The notes beneath the pieces were generated by a model, which saw only the letters and a program-made list of their open reading frames with translations, was not told where the DNA came from and made no database searches. A stretch of DNA of 64,000 nt, taken from contig CAXXUH010000004.1 in NCBI GenBank assembly GCA_963665405.2, forward strand, positions 930,001 to 994,000. Reading direction: 5' to 3'. Of the stretch, positions 1 to 7,597 are shown piece by piece. Numbering within the stretch: the stretch's first letter is position 1; each line of letters begins with the position of its first letter. Origin of the DNA: G963665405 sp963665405 (GTDB taxonomy: Bacteria > Chloroflexota > Dehalococcoidia > Lucifugimonadales > G963665405). The translations under genes and the position numbers were made by a program.

Positions 1-969
1 AAGCGGCCCGAGACGGGAGATGGTTCAACCCGACACCGTGCTTGAGGTCTCGGATGGCATTCTCGATCTCGGCGTGGCGGCGATGGTCGGCCTCCAGTTC
101 GAGCATCTCCCCGTCCCGGTCGGTGATGAAGCCGTGATAGCTGTAGGTGGCGAAGAGGGCCAGCTGGGAACCGGGCGTGGGCTTCACACGCCGGACGATG
201 AGCCGCACCGGTGCGGCGTCAGGTTCACTCTGGAAGGGAGTGCAGGTGGTCTCGGCCACATCGGCGGCGCCGTCCATCCAGTAGGGAACCGGAGTCCAGT
301 CATCCTCGGGTATCGCCTCGATGAGATTGCGCAGGCTCTTGTGCTGGCGGATGGTGATGGAGAAGCGGACATCCATCTTGCGGCAGACGGATACCACGCC
401 ATGAGTGTAGAACCCGCTGTCGTAAGTTGCCCGCTGGCCCCGGCACGGCGAACCCGGCTCACCGTTTCAGCGGAAGTCGGTCCGTTGGCGCGGGCGCAGC
501 CGGGACATCAGCACGTCGCCGTAGATAGCCCCGCTTGCCGGTATAGCCGTGGTGGCGCGCTCCGTCCTTGGCCACCATAGGTCTCGCCGCAGGTCGAGTC
601 CAGGTCGAAGGGGCGAGCGCCGCGGTCCGGCCCCAGCGGCCCAGGCCCTCGCGCACGCGGTCGAGACGGGACACCAGCTGCGCAGGAACGTCTCCGGTGG
701 ATGGCGCTTGACCACGCGCCTAGAACACCGGTCCCAGCAGCGCGGTGGTAGCCCCGTCTTGCAGTAGCCAGCGCGGGTGGCGACCAGCGTCAGCATCTTT
801 CCCCCGTGTTCGCCCGTCCCGGCGCGCCGCCGAGGTCAAGGTGATGGTCCGACGAGTTCTCGCAGGCCCAGGTGCGAAGGGTGGCCGGCACGAGCAGGCC
901 GGCATTGGCCACCAGGCGATGGTCGTCAAAGAGGATGCGGATACGGTCGGGTTTGTTCTGTGGCAGCAT
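1..969 (-). pseudogene. IS1380-type transposase remnant, cut by the window edge
   Basis: A DDE transposase reading runs on the minus strand from an ATG (complement of 967-969) to the window edge, but only by switching frame several times. The start reads MLPQNKPDRIRILFDDHR. The frame breaks near 800, where a G/A run seems to lack a base, and 'ARHHGYTGKRGY' appears in another frame near 550-590. Later come 'DSGFYTHGVV', 'DVRFSITIRQHKSLRNL' and, near the edge, 'EADHRRHAEIENAIRDLK'. These segments, in this order, are what I know from IS1380-family transposases; the last carries the region of the catalytic Glu. Several frameshifts make it inactive. Terminal repeats were not identified, and the 3' part lies outside the window. 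Confidence 0.8.
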
Positions 970-1156
970 CTATTGGGTGCTCCTTGTTTCCGCGCGGGTT
1001 TCTGTCCAAAACCATTATCCCAGATTCCCCAGCGTCCCCAAGGCCGTCATTCGGTGGATTCGGGTTTAGGCTAAACGAGCACTCCCGGCCACCGGTGAAG
1101 CGGCAGCTTGGAAGGGCGCGAAGCGGTTGACCTTCCCCTACGCGGACACCGGATGA

Positions 1157-1165
1157 TGGTATACT
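1157..1165 (+). promoter_or_regulatory. Extended -10 promoter before the structured leader
   Basis: TGGTATACT matches an extended -10 (TGN-TATAAT-like). No good -35 lies 16-18 bp upstream; a TTGACC near 1127 is too far away. Transcription would run into the folded leader at 1164-1300 and the 17-codon ORF behind it. This is based on sequence match only. Confidence 0.35.
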
Positions 1166-1276
1166 AGAATAAGCGAATCCCCAGGAAACACTGGGGTGTC
1201 CCAGGGTAGGACGTCGGTAGGTTCATTCTAGTTGATAGCCTTTGGCCAAGGCCCCGTCGGAACTTTCTGGCGGGGG
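1164..1276 (+). ncRNA. Candidate structured leader RNA (three-way junction plus hairpin)
   Basis: Direct reading shows a closing 7-bp stem CTAGAAT/ATTCTAG (1164-1170 with 1225-1231). It encloses a 6-bp hairpin CCCCAG/CTGGGG (1179-1196) and a 4-bp hairpin GTCC/GGAC (1198-1212), which makes a compact three-way junction. A second GC-rich hairpin follows (1252-1260 with 1267-1275, about 9 bp with two G-T pairs) and then a short GTTTCT tract, like a weak attenuator. A strong Shine-Dalgarno and a 17-codon ORF come next. The order junction, terminator-like hairpin, RBS resembles a riboswitch or attenuator, but it matches no class I recognise (purine, TPP, SAM, c-di-GMP and fluoride consensus were considered). 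Confidence 0.35.
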
Positions 1277-1307
1277 TTTCTGCGTCCCGCAAAAGGGAGG
1301 TGCCACC

Positions 1308-1361
1308 ATGAAACAGGTCGACGATACGCTAAAAGCGATCAATATTAGTCCTGTAATGTAA
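1308..1361 (+). CDS. Tiny ORF (17 aa) with strong RBS
   Basis: ATG is preceded by GGGAGGTG at a good distance, and the reading gives MKQVDDTLKAINISPVM before TAA. Peptides this short are usually leader peptides or chance. The strong RBS and the folded leader just upstream argue that it is translated. Its stop codon ends one base before a 14-bp inverted repeat (1363-1416). Function unknown; the peptide is neither hydrophobic nor rich in one amino acid, so a classical amino-acid attenuator is not evident. Confidence 0.3.
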   Translation: MKQVDDTLKAINISPVM

Positions 1362-1362
1362 C

Positions 1363-1416
1363 GACGGGGCAGTCGCTATAAAAGCGCGATGCTATTTCGC
1401 GTGCGACTGCCCCGTC
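1363..1416. terminator. Long hairpin between convergent small ORFs
   Basis: GACGGGGCAGTCGC (1363-1376) pairs perfectly with GCGACTGCCCCGTC (1403-1416), 14 bp. An inner CGCGA/TCGCG stem (1385-1389 with 1397-1401) extends it. No T-run follows on either strand, so it is not a textbook intrinsic terminator, but its place exactly between two convergent stop codons (TAA at 1359-1361, and TAG on the minus strand at 1416-1418) suggests a bidirectional 3'-end structure. Confidence 0.4.
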
Positions 1417-1592
1417 TACTTGCCTTCCTTTGGCGGACCAACTGCCTTCTTCTCAGGCTTTGATTGCCGACTAGCCTTGGTGGGACCGTAGTTCAAAACC
1501 TTCTTAACCACGACATCCAGTGTCTTCATGTCTATTTTGGGCGGTCCCTGCGGGACCGCCTCTTTGTTGTCCGAAATCTTCACCTTGTCCAT
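1416..1592 (-). CDS. Small basic hypothetical protein (58 aa)
   Basis: Minus-strand reading from ATG (complement of 1590-1592): MDKVKISDNKEAVPQGPPK, then a Lys-rich C-terminal half (VVVKKVLNYGPTKASRQ, then KPEKKAVGPPKEGK). It is hydrophilic, strongly basic at the C-terminus, and has no signal or membrane segment. The RBS is weak (AAGG just before ATG). A GC hairpin (1540-1560) lies inside the coding part and could instead be a plus-strand terminator, which weakens the case. An internal ATG would give 36 aa. No family recognised; the residue mix looks protein-like, but this is a low-confidence call. Confidence 0.35.
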   Translation of the reverse strand: MDKVKISDNKEAVPQGPPKIDMKTLDVVVKKVLNYGPTKASRQSKPEKKAVGPPKEGK

Positions 1593-1737
1593 CCTTGACT
1601 CGGGCTGTACAATGCAAGGTGGCGGGCAACGCTCCTTGCGGGGAGACCGACTTCATCCAAAAGGTGTTAGCGCACCTTAGTGGGTCGATTGCGACGCTGC
1701 CCGTCCTTGCTTGCCCCTACCTAGGGGACATTCCTGT

Positions 1738-1832
1738 GGAGGGATGGCTGAGAGGCTTAAAGCTCCCGACTTAAAATCGGGCGCACCTGCTGGTACCAGG
1801 TGCCGAGGGTTCGAATCCCTCTCCCTCCACCA
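1738..1832 (+). tRNA. tRNA-Leu (anticodon UAA)
   Basis: Acceptor GGAGGGA pairs with TCCCTCC; then discriminator A and an encoded CCA (1830-1832). Anticodon stem CCCGA/TCGGG holds the loop CTTAAAA, giving anticodon TAA. A long variable arm (CACCTG...CAGGTG) and a GGTTCGAATCC T-arm complete a class II tRNA. The D-arm resembles serine tRNAs, but anticodon and A73 fit leucine. It lies between a dead transposase and a lower-GC gene, a usual integration-hotspot setting, but I found no attL/attR pair. Confidence 0.95.
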
Positions 1833-1923
1833 TTACTAATCTTAAACGCTGGGATAGTATGTCAATAGCTATAACATTCAGAATTTTAAGGGAGATTGGC
1901 TATAACACTACAGGAGGAACGCC

Positions 1924-2358
1924 ATGGGTCAGCAGTCTACAGCCGTGGACCTACGAGCCTTGCTCAAAGAACTGGAAGCCAAGAAACAGAAAATCGACAA
2001 GGAATTTGAAGCACTTCATACAGTAATCCGTCTCGACCAAGAGCGTTCAAGTGGGATTGATGCTGGTGATCGACGTGCCAGCACATATGCTCAAGAACTG
2101 ACGGATGCTATCTACGATGCCCTATTGTCAGAACGCCCATTGCATCGCATGGCCATATTGGGAAAAGTTGATGAACGTGGAGTTCATGTTGGCGGAAGTA
2201 AGCCGGTCAATTCGATAGGCTCTTATCTCAGCACTGACCAACGTTTCAAGAATTGTGGTAGGGGAATGTGGACGTTGACGGAGGAACCACAGGCAGTAGA
2301 CAACATCCCAGACGTTCCAGATAGAATGGAATCCAAAGCCGATGATCGTCCCTGGTGA
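1924..2358 (+). CDS. HARE-HTH-like winged-helix protein
   Basis: 144 aa, with a strong RBS (AGGAGG) before ATG. Residues 8-40 form a charged coiled-coil-like helix (LLKELEAKKQKIDKEFEAL). Residues about 55-115 look like a HARE-HTH winged helix: 'ELTDAIYDALLSERPLH', then 'VHVGGSKPVNSIGSYLS' and 'RFKNCGRGMWTLTE'. HARE-HTH domains occur in restriction-linked proteins, chromatin factors and the RNA polymerase delta subunit. Here the domain stands alone, so a DNA-binding or regulatory role is an inference. Base composition is visibly lower in GC than the genes after 2.5 kb, which suggests acquired DNA beside tRNA-Leu. No partner restriction gene is present. Confidence 0.7.
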   Translation: MGQQSTAVDLRALLKELEAKKQKIDKEFEALHTVIRLDQERSSGIDAGDRRASTYAQELTDAIYDALLSERPLHRMAILGKVDERGVHVGGSKPVNSIGSYLSTDQRFKNCGRGMWTLTEEPQAVDNIPDVPDRMESKADDRPW

Positions 2359-2479
2359 TCTTTCATCATCGTTCCTTTGCGCAGCTAAGTATATAATTCC
2401 CTTTTCTTGAGGGTGCCTCCGAGTTAGGGGTTTTCGCTTACAGGTCCAATCGACCCAGGGCGATTTTGCGAGTGCGGGC

Positions 2480-3145
2480 ATGAAATTCTCAGAGAAACTC
2501 ATCGCCGGTGACGCCGACGTGTTCGAGCGGGAGAGGCAGCATCCGTTCATCGTCGGCCTGGGCGACGGTACGCTGCCGCTGGAGCGGTTTCGGTACTACA
2601 TGCAGCAGGACTACGTCTTTCTGATCGAGTTCTGCCGGGTGATCGGGCTGGCCGCAGCCAAAGCGGACGATTTGGAGGACATGGCGTGGTTCGCTCGGCT
2701 ACTGGATGAGACGCTGAACACCGAGATGGCGCTGCACGTGAGCTTCTGCGAGGACTTCGGAATCACCGAAAAGGAGCTGAGGAGCACCGAGCCGTCGCCG
2801 ACGACGCTGGCGTATACCCGGCACCTGATTCACTCCGCCTTCGTGGGCGGGGCGGGAGAGATAGCGGCGGCGATACTCCCGTGCTCCTGGGGCTACTCGG
2901 AGATAGGCCGGATGCTCCTGGATCGGGGTACGCCGGCGGACCAGCCCCTGTACGCGAGATGGATCGAGATGTACGCCTCGCCCGAGTTCGCCGAGCTGGC
3001 GGAGTGGCTGAAGGCGTTCGTCGACCGGTCTGCCGAGGAAGGCCGTCAGGTGGTCCAGCGCATGGAGACGAGCTTCAAGTACAGCAGCCGCTACGAGTGG
3101 ATGTTCTGGGACGCCGCCTACAGGATGGAGGAGTGGCCGGCCTGA
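2480..3145 (+). CDS. tenA: TenA/thiaminase II family protein
   Basis: 221 aa, the usual TenA length. Family landmarks: 'HPFIVGLGDGTLPLERFRYY' near the N-terminus, 'QQDYVFLIEFCRVIG' (about 40-55), the catalytic-Cys region 'LPCSWGYSEIG' (about 135-145), and a late 'AEEGRQVVQRMETSFKYSSRYE'. TenA enzymes hydrolyse aminomethyl- or formylamino-pyrimidines and salvage the thiamine pyrimidine in the cytoplasm. No thiamine gene or TPP riboswitch is adjacent, so the exact substrate is open. The start ATG is chosen from family alignment; the RBS is weak. Confidence 0.88.
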   Translation: MKFSEKLIAGDADVFERERQHPFIVGLGDGTLPLERFRYYMQQDYVFLIEFCRVIGLAAAKADDLEDMAWFARLLDETLNTEMALHVSFCEDFGITEKELRSTEPSPTTLAYTRHLIHSAFVGGAGEIAAAILPCSWGYSEIGRMLLDRGTPADQPLYARWIEMYASPEFAELAEWLKAFVDRSAEEGRQVVQRMETSFKYSSRYEWMFWDAAYRMEEWPA

Positions 3146-3676
3146 TCCCTTCCTGGCCCTCCCCTGGCCGCGTTCCCTCCCTTCTCCCTCTTCGGATGCC
3201 TCCGTCCTAACAGGTGTTGAAGAACCCTTTCGACCATCCCCCTGGCTCCCTTCCTGACCAGGAAGGGGAGAGATGATATCTGAGGATTTCCCTCTCTTCA
3301 GACTCCCGGCAATCCCGACTTGTCGGGATCTGCACACCCCATATTTCATCACCCTTCCAAGGTATGAGGCACCCCAAGATTCCGCGAAGGGGGCGTCGCC
3401 CCCTTTGGAACCCCTGCTAACGGCCTGGCCGGGCAATCCGGCCGGGCAGCTCGACCTGTGGTCAGTGGCATCGCGGGGCTGGTCGTTGCCGCGGGTGCCA
3501 CCCGAGGGTGTGCTCGATCGTGTGGCGCGATCGCTTCGACGCATCCCGTGCGACTGGACGGGAGGGACGGCTTAAGTTGCGGAGGAAGGGCGGATCGCTG
3601 GTTCGCCGACGGAGCGGAGGGAGGAGGTAGCGGGACGACCCCTTCCTAACCTTCCCCTGCGAGGCGATGGGATGGC
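3146..3676. other. Gene-free spacer rich in repeats
   Basis: No convincing gene. It holds a MITE-like element (3211-3356) and, at 3371-3414, a GC hairpin repeat (GAAGGGGGCGTCGCCCCCTT followed by GGAACCCC). Relatives of the latter occur at 9399-9430 and inverted at 26572-26614. The rest, 3415-3676, is GC-rich; I see no gene or RNA in it. Confidence 0.6.
3211..3356 (+). repeat. MITE-like element, copy A
   Basis: Begins CAGGTGTTGAAGAAC and ends with ATTTCATCACCCTT, whose complement resembles the start, so the ends are imperfect inverted repeats. Inside: CTTCCTGACCAGGAAG palindrome, a CTGAGG...TCAG stem and the ATCCCGACTTGTCGGGAT hairpin, then CTGCACACCCC. The same order is found at 39932-40068 and 53220-53361. 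No transposase is encoded. Confidence 0.6.
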
Positions 3677-4361
3677 CTAGCCGGCGACGCGCTCCAAATC
3701 CTGGGGAGCGAGGGCGGCCGAGTAGGTGCACGAGCCGGCCCCATCGTGGATGCAGTCTTCTCGCTCGACGTCTACGTTCAGCAGCAACGAGATCAGGTTC
3801 CCGTCGAACTCGCAGATGGACTTGTTCTGTAGGGCGACGGATCGGAAGGGGCAGTTGAGGAGCTTGATCTTTAGCCTGCCATCGACGACGTCCGTCTCGG
3901 GGGAGAAGTCCTCCTGTCGCAGGTGGGACAGCAGGGTCACCAGACGGGTCTCGAACGGCTCTCCGTCTACCCGGTTCTGGTACTCGCCGGCCACGCGCTC
4001 TGAAACCCGCCGCAGGACGAGGTGCAGGACCTCCTCGCCCGACTGGCCGACCAGGTCGTTGGACTCCATGACCGCGAGCTCCTGGACCATCATGCCGAGG
4101 AGCTGATCGTAGTCCCTTAGGTAGGGACTCCTGGCCGTCCTCGGTGAGAAAGAACGAATATTCGGGTCGACCCGTCTTCTTGCGGACCTCCCTGAAGGAG
4201 ACGAGCCGGTCGCGCCGGAGGATGTCGAGGTGGCGGCGTATCGTTGCTGGGGCCAGCTCCATCGCGCCGGCCAGCCCGTCTACGGTATTGCTGCTATTCT
4301 TCTGCAGCAGTTGCAGAATCCGTAGCCTTGTGCCCTCCATCACCCTTTTTGGGTTGCCCAT
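3677..4361 (-). pseudogene. SufR-like Fe-S HTH regulator, frame-broken
   Basis: From ATG (complement of 4359-4361, RBS TGGAGG) the reading gives MGNPKRVMEGTRLRILQLL, then a winged-helix segment 'ELAPATIRRHLDILRRD' and 'GRPEYSFFLTEDGQES'. Near 4131 the homology moves by one base to the frame reading YLRDYDQLLGMMVQEL, which continues to 3677. The C-terminal part holds the Cys pattern expected of SufR-type regulators: 'LLNCPFRSVA', 'NKSICEFDG', 'REDCIHDGAGSCTY'. In SufR such cysteines bind an Fe-S cluster and tune repression of suf genes. Both halves are otherwise intact, so the break is either a recent mutation or a sequence error. The gene is divergent from a small conserved gene at 4633. Confidence 0.75.
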
Positions 4362-4417
4362 GCCGCCTCCAGTCGCCCAGTGTAGGCCGGTCCGGACTAC
4401 TTTGTCAATCATAGTGA

Positions 4418-4436
4418 CCTTATAAGGGTTCTTATG
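4418..4436. promoter_or_regulatory. Palindromic operator-like site
   Basis: CCTTATAAGG (4418-4427) is a perfect 10-bp palindrome, followed by a second CTTAT half at 4431. It lies in the divergent region between the SufR-like gene and the small gene at 4633, in an AT-rich patch unlike its surroundings. It could be the operator of the SufR-like protein or part of a promoter. It is not the known cyanobacterial SufR site (CAAC-N6-GTTG). Confidence 0.35.
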
Positions 4437-4632
4437 CTAAATTTGCAGAAAAGTCTAGCCGGGTCGACGGCGTGGAGCCCTCGCCCCGGCGAGACTAGGC
4501 GCACGGGTTGTCCGACTTTCCGTGAAAGGAAGCATGTAAACTCCTTGACGGGTCCCGAACCCATTTGGTAAAGTTTTGCATCCAAGTCAATACAAGCGTT
4601 CTAATGGCAGCTTGTCGGAGGTGGTGACGACG

Positions 4633-4911
4633 GTGAAGGGGAACCAGCCAACAAAAGAGACCATGCTCGAGCAGGACAGCTCGCCGGGCCCAGCGTGCGT
4701 GCATGTTTGGGTGATAGACGCTCCCGCAGGGCCGGTGAGCAAGGGCGCGTGCCGGACGTGCGGCGAGAAGCGGGAGTTCCACAACTACGTCAAGGGCTCG
4801 TACTGGGGCTCGGACGTATCGCTCGAGCAGCTCTCGGGCGCCTCGCGCTTCGGGGGGGCGGTCAGCACTCGGTCCGCGGTGACGGCGGCTAGCTCGCCCG
4901 ACGACGAGTAG
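4633..4911 (+). CDS. Small conserved protein with CxxC motif
   Basis: About 92 aa from GTG at 4633, preceded by GGAGG 11 bases upstream; a TTG at 4576 and an ATG at 4663 are alternatives. The core 'CVHVWVIDAPAGPVSKGACR' followed by 'TCGEKREFHNYVKGSYWG' resembles a short domain I associate with Chloroflexota and actinobacterial hypothetical proteins (pattern HxWxIxxPxGPxSKGxCxxCGxxReF). The two Cys and the upstream His could bind zinc. The tail is low complexity. Function unknown. It is transcribed away from the SufR-like regulator and may share its control region. Confidence 0.65.
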   Translation: MKGNQPTKETMLEQDSSPGPACVHVWVIDAPAGPVSKGACRTCGEKREFHNYVKGSYWGSDVSLEQLSGASRFGGAVSTRSAVTAASSPDDE

Positions 4912-4938
4912 GAGTCCCTCTTTCCGCTCGGGTCGGGT

Positions 4939-5703
4939 CTAGCGAAACAGATCGGTAGACCGGTCCCGGATCAGGCTCGCCACCCCGTCCGGCGAGCTAT
5001 CGTACTCGTACCCCCTGACGACGGCTACGGGCACGTTCGTCGCCTTGCCCATCACGAGCTCCGCGGCGGCGGCTATCTCGTCTGTGATCGCCATTCTGGT
5101 GACCGTCAGGATCCTGCCTTGCGTGTCGTGGGTGCCGGCGTAGTCCTTGATCGGGGACATCCCGGCGACGCCGATCGCGAAGTTGACGTGGCCTTCGCGC
5201 CAGGCTCTGCCGAAGGTGTCCGACACGATCACCGCCACCTCCGCGCCCGGCTCGATCCTACGGATTTCGTCGCGAACACGGGCGGCCGAGGCGTCCGGGT
5301 CCTCCGGAAGCAGGGACGCTACCCCGTCGCCGACCAGGTTTGAGGCGTCAACCCCGGAGTTGGCACAGATGAAGCCGGACGGCGTCTCGGTTATCAGGAT
5401 GCCCCGTTCGGCGTCCATCCTGACGATCTCCCGGCTCTCCCGCAGGACGAGCTCTACCATCCGCGGGTCGTGATCGGAGCGGGCGGCGAACTGTCGTGCG
5501 AACGCCGAGGGCTCGATGTCCCGAAGATCGACGAGCCTGCCCTCCGCCTTGGAGACGATCTTCTGGGTGACGACGACGATGTCCCCGGACTCCAGGGTGG
5601 TTCCCTGGGCCGTGGACGCCTCGACTATCAGGTCGCCGAGGGAGTCCCCCGGGTGGACCTCGGGGATGCCGGTAACACCGATGATCTGGACTCGGGGAAT
5701 CAC
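4939..5703 (-). CDS. cofE: Coenzyme F420-0:L-glutamate ligase
   Basis: About 254 aa from GTG (complement of 5701-5703) with GGAG six bases upstream; an ATG at 5709 is the alternative. The reading begins MIPRVQIIGVTGIPEVHPGD and carries 'DIVVVTQKIVSKAEGR', 'TPSGFICANSGVDASN', 'VSDTFGRAWREGHVNFAIGV' and 'AITDEIAAAAELVMGKA', all CofE landmarks. CofE adds glutamates to F420-0 using GTP and divalent metal. It stands alone here without other cof/fbi genes, but a probable F420-binding protein is encoded at 27579. It is divergent from the CitE-like gene at 5851. Confidence 0.92.
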   Translation of the reverse strand: MIPRVQIIGVTGIPEVHPGDSLGDLIVEASTAQGTTLESGDIVVVTQKIVSKAEGRLVDLRDIEPSAFARQFAARSDHDPRMVELVLRESREIVRMDAERGILITETPSGFICANSGVDASNLVGDGVASLLPEDPDASAARVRDEIRRIEPGAEVAVIVSDTFGRAWREGHVNFAIGVAGMSPIKDYAGTHDTQGRILTVTRMAITDEIAAAAELVMGKATNVPVAVVRGYEYDSSPDGVASLIRDRSTDLFR

Positions 5704-5850
5704 GAGCATCTCCACGTGAAGGGGCCGGCGCCAGTCCGGCGACCCAGGGGTTATAGCACGGCGGTTTCCGGGTGTCAACGCGGTTCGGGGGGCCGGAGGC
5801 GGTCGTGATATACTCTCCGGCGATCCCAACACATCCCCGGTGAGGCCGGT

Positions 5851-6753
5851 TTGGCTCTACTTAGAAGCCTGCTTTTCGTCCCCGGCAACCAGCCGAAGAT
5901 GCTTGAGAAGGCCGTCGGGTTGGCCCCGGACGCGTACGTCGCCGACCTGGAGGACTCGGTGCCGTCCAGCGAAAAGGCGGATGCCCGCCGGGTCGCCGCG
6001 TCGTTTCTCCCACGGCTGTCCCAGGCGGGCCCCAGCGTGGTGGTCCGGGTGAACGCGGTGGACAGTGGGTTAATGGAGGACGACCTCTCAGCGGTCGTCG
6101 GTCCGCACATCTTCGGGGTCTCGGTGGGGAAGGTCGGTTCGGGAGAAGACATCCGGCGGATATCGGACGCCATCGAGTCCGTCGAGAAGAAGGCCGGGCT
6201 GGAGCCGGGTAGCGTAAGGGTGATCCCCTGGATCGAGACGGCGATGGGGATGGTGAACGCCTATGAGATCTGCCGGTCGTCCCCGCGGATCGCGGGCGTG
6301 GCCTTCGGCGCCGAGGATTTCACGAACGACATGGAGATACAGCGGACCGGCGAGGACCTGGAGTCGGCCTACCCGCGGAGCGTCGTGTCGGTCGCGGCCA
6401 GGGCCGCTGGGGTGCTGGCACTCGATACCCCTTACTTCGCCTTTCGCGACGCGGACGGTTTGAGGCGCGAGTCGCAAAGGGCGAGGGGCTACGGCTTCAA
6501 AGGTAAATTCGCCATCCACCCGTCGCAGATCGAGATAATCAACGAGGCGTTCTCGCCGTCGGTTGCGGACGTGGAGCAGGCTCGCAGAGTAGTCGAGGCG
6601 TTCGAGGAGGCGGCCCGGGGTGGGCGTGGATCGACCTCGCTGGACGGCATGGTCATCGACGTGCCGGTGGTAGAGCGGGCCCGGAAGCTGATCGACCTGG
6701 CGAGTGCGATCTCTCGCCGAGGCTCAGCGGGAGTGGATGTTGAGCGGCGATAA
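5851..6753 (+). CDS. CitE-like HpcH/HpaI-family lyase
   Basis: 300 aa from TTG, with a GTGAGG-type RBS upstream. Landmarks: 'RSLLFVPGNQPKMLEKA' (4-20), 'YVADLEDSVPSSEKADAR' (about 29-46), 'VVVRVNAVDSG', 'WIETAMGMVNAYEI', 'GAEDFTNDM' (about 152) and 'KGKFAIHPSQIEIIN'. These are the Mg-binding Glu/Asp and CoA-site segments of CitE/CLYBL/malyl-CoA lyase relatives, which cleave or condense beta-hydroxyacyl-CoA esters. No citD/citF partners are near, so a stand-alone CLYBL- or Mcl-like activity is more likely than citrate lyase. Its 3' end overlaps folB by 17 bases. Confidence 0.85.
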   Translation: MALLRSLLFVPGNQPKMLEKAVGLAPDAYVADLEDSVPSSEKADARRVAASFLPRLSQAGPSVVVRVNAVDSGLMEDDLSAVVGPHIFGVSVGKVGSGEDIRRISDAIESVEKKAGLEPGSVRVIPWIETAMGMVNAYEICRSSPRIAGVAFGAEDFTNDMEIQRTGEDLESAYPRSVVSVAARAAGVLALDTPYFAFRDADGLRRESQRARGYGFKGKFAIHPSQIEIINEAFSPSVADVEQARRVVEAFEEAARGGRGSTSLDGMVIDVPVVERARKLIDLASAISRRGSAGVDVERR

Positions 6754-7111
6754 GATCCGGCTCGACGGGATGGTCTTCTACGGCTACCACGGCGTCAGCC
6801 CGGCCGAGCGGGAGCTGGGACAGCGGTTCGTGGTGGACCTGGAGGTCGAACGCGACCTGAGCGCCGCGGCCGCCTCGGACGATCCCAAGGACACCGCCGA
6901 CTATTCGCGCATGTACGAGACGGTGCGAGAGGTGGTGGAGGGGCCCGGGAGGAAGCTTCTCGAAGGAGTGGCGGAGGAGGTGGCCCGGCGAATCCTGAAC
7001 GAGTTCAACGTCGACTCGGTGAGGGTGAGGGTCAAAAAGCCGCACGTACCGATGAGGGGCGTCGTGCTGGACCACGCCGCCGTCGAGATCTTTCGAGAAC
7101 CAGAGCGGTAG
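6737..7111 (+). CDS. folB: Dihydroneopterin aldolase
   Basis: 124 aa from ATG at 6737, with GGGAG upstream inside the previous gene. Sequence begins MLSGDKIRLDGMVFYGYHG, then 'SPAERELGQRFVVDLEVE', 'DTADYSRMYETVREVVEG', 'LLEGVAEEVARRIL' and 'VKKPHVPMRGVVLDHAAVEI', matching FolB along its length. FolB cleaves 7,8-dihydroneopterin to 6-hydroxymethyl-dihydropterin in folate synthesis; the Glu in the LLEGVAEE stretch and the Lys-Pro segment belong to the active site. The overlap with the CitE-like gene suggests translational coupling without an obvious metabolic link. Confidence 0.93.
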   Translation: MLSGDKIRLDGMVFYGYHGVSPAERELGQRFVVDLEVERDLSAAAASDDPKDTADYSRMYETVREVVEGPGRKLLEGVAEEVARRILNEFNVDSVRVRVKKPHVPMRGVVLDHAAVEIFREPER

Positions 7112-7189
7112 ATCGGCTTCCTAACCGCACCATCACCGCTGGGGTGATTTCTGCAGTGTTTGGCTACAAATTGGTCAAACTGGGCATCG

Positions 7190-7597
7190 TTACTCCAGTG
7201 GCCCGACGATAATGAGCACATTACCGAGGTTCAACCAGCCCTCGCGGCCATTGTTCAATAGCGGGCTGATCCTCGTGGTTCGATCGCTGGGCGCCCGGAC
7301 GCGGATCCACCCGCTGTTGTCGATTTCCAGGACCTCTAATGTAGAGCGGTTGCCCGCAATAGGATCAAACCGGTATGCCTCGCCGACCGTCAGAAAACCG
7401 GCGCTTAGCCCAGCAGCGGCCGATGGGAGTGTGGGCTGGGGGGCCCCGTTTACCTTCTGCAATGAGACTGTTGACCCGTTTTCCTGCGAGGTAACGAGAC
7501 CTTGTCCCTCTGCAAGCCTATCGGAACCTGACCCTCCACACGCCGCCGCCAACGCAATGCCAGCCACTAACACGGTGACACTCAGGTACAGTCTCAT
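7190..7597 (-). CDS. Hypothetical lipoprotein
   Basis: 135 aa from ATG (complement of 7595-7597), preceded by an AGGAGGAACTG RBS. The N-terminus MRLYLSVTVLVAGIALAAAC is a lipoprotein signal with lipobox LAAC, followed by GGSGSD. The remainder is a small secreted domain with 'YRFDPIAGNRSTLEVLEI' and 'GWIRVRAPSDRTTRISPLL'. No known family recognised. It ends 'GWLNLGNVLIIVG'. A good promoter lies upstream (7649-7676), so it is probably a single-gene transcript. Confidence 0.8.
   Translation of the reverse strand: MRLYLSVTVLVAGIALAAACGGSGSDRLAEGQGLVTSQENGSTVSLQKVNGAPQPTLPSAAAGLSAGFLTVGEAYRFDPIAGNRSTLEVLEIDNSGWIRVRAPSDRTTRISPLLNNGREGWLNLGNVLIIVGPLE

Noticed and set aside
1164..1231. Purine riboswitch
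   Set aside because: Three-way junction is similar in outline but junction lengths and conserved loop bases do not fit.
1540..1560. GGCGGTCCC-TGC-GGGACCGCC hairpin as a plus-strand terminator
   Set aside because: The following TCTTTGTTG is only weakly T-rich and it lies inside a plausible small minus-strand gene; left unassigned, though it lowers confidence in that gene.
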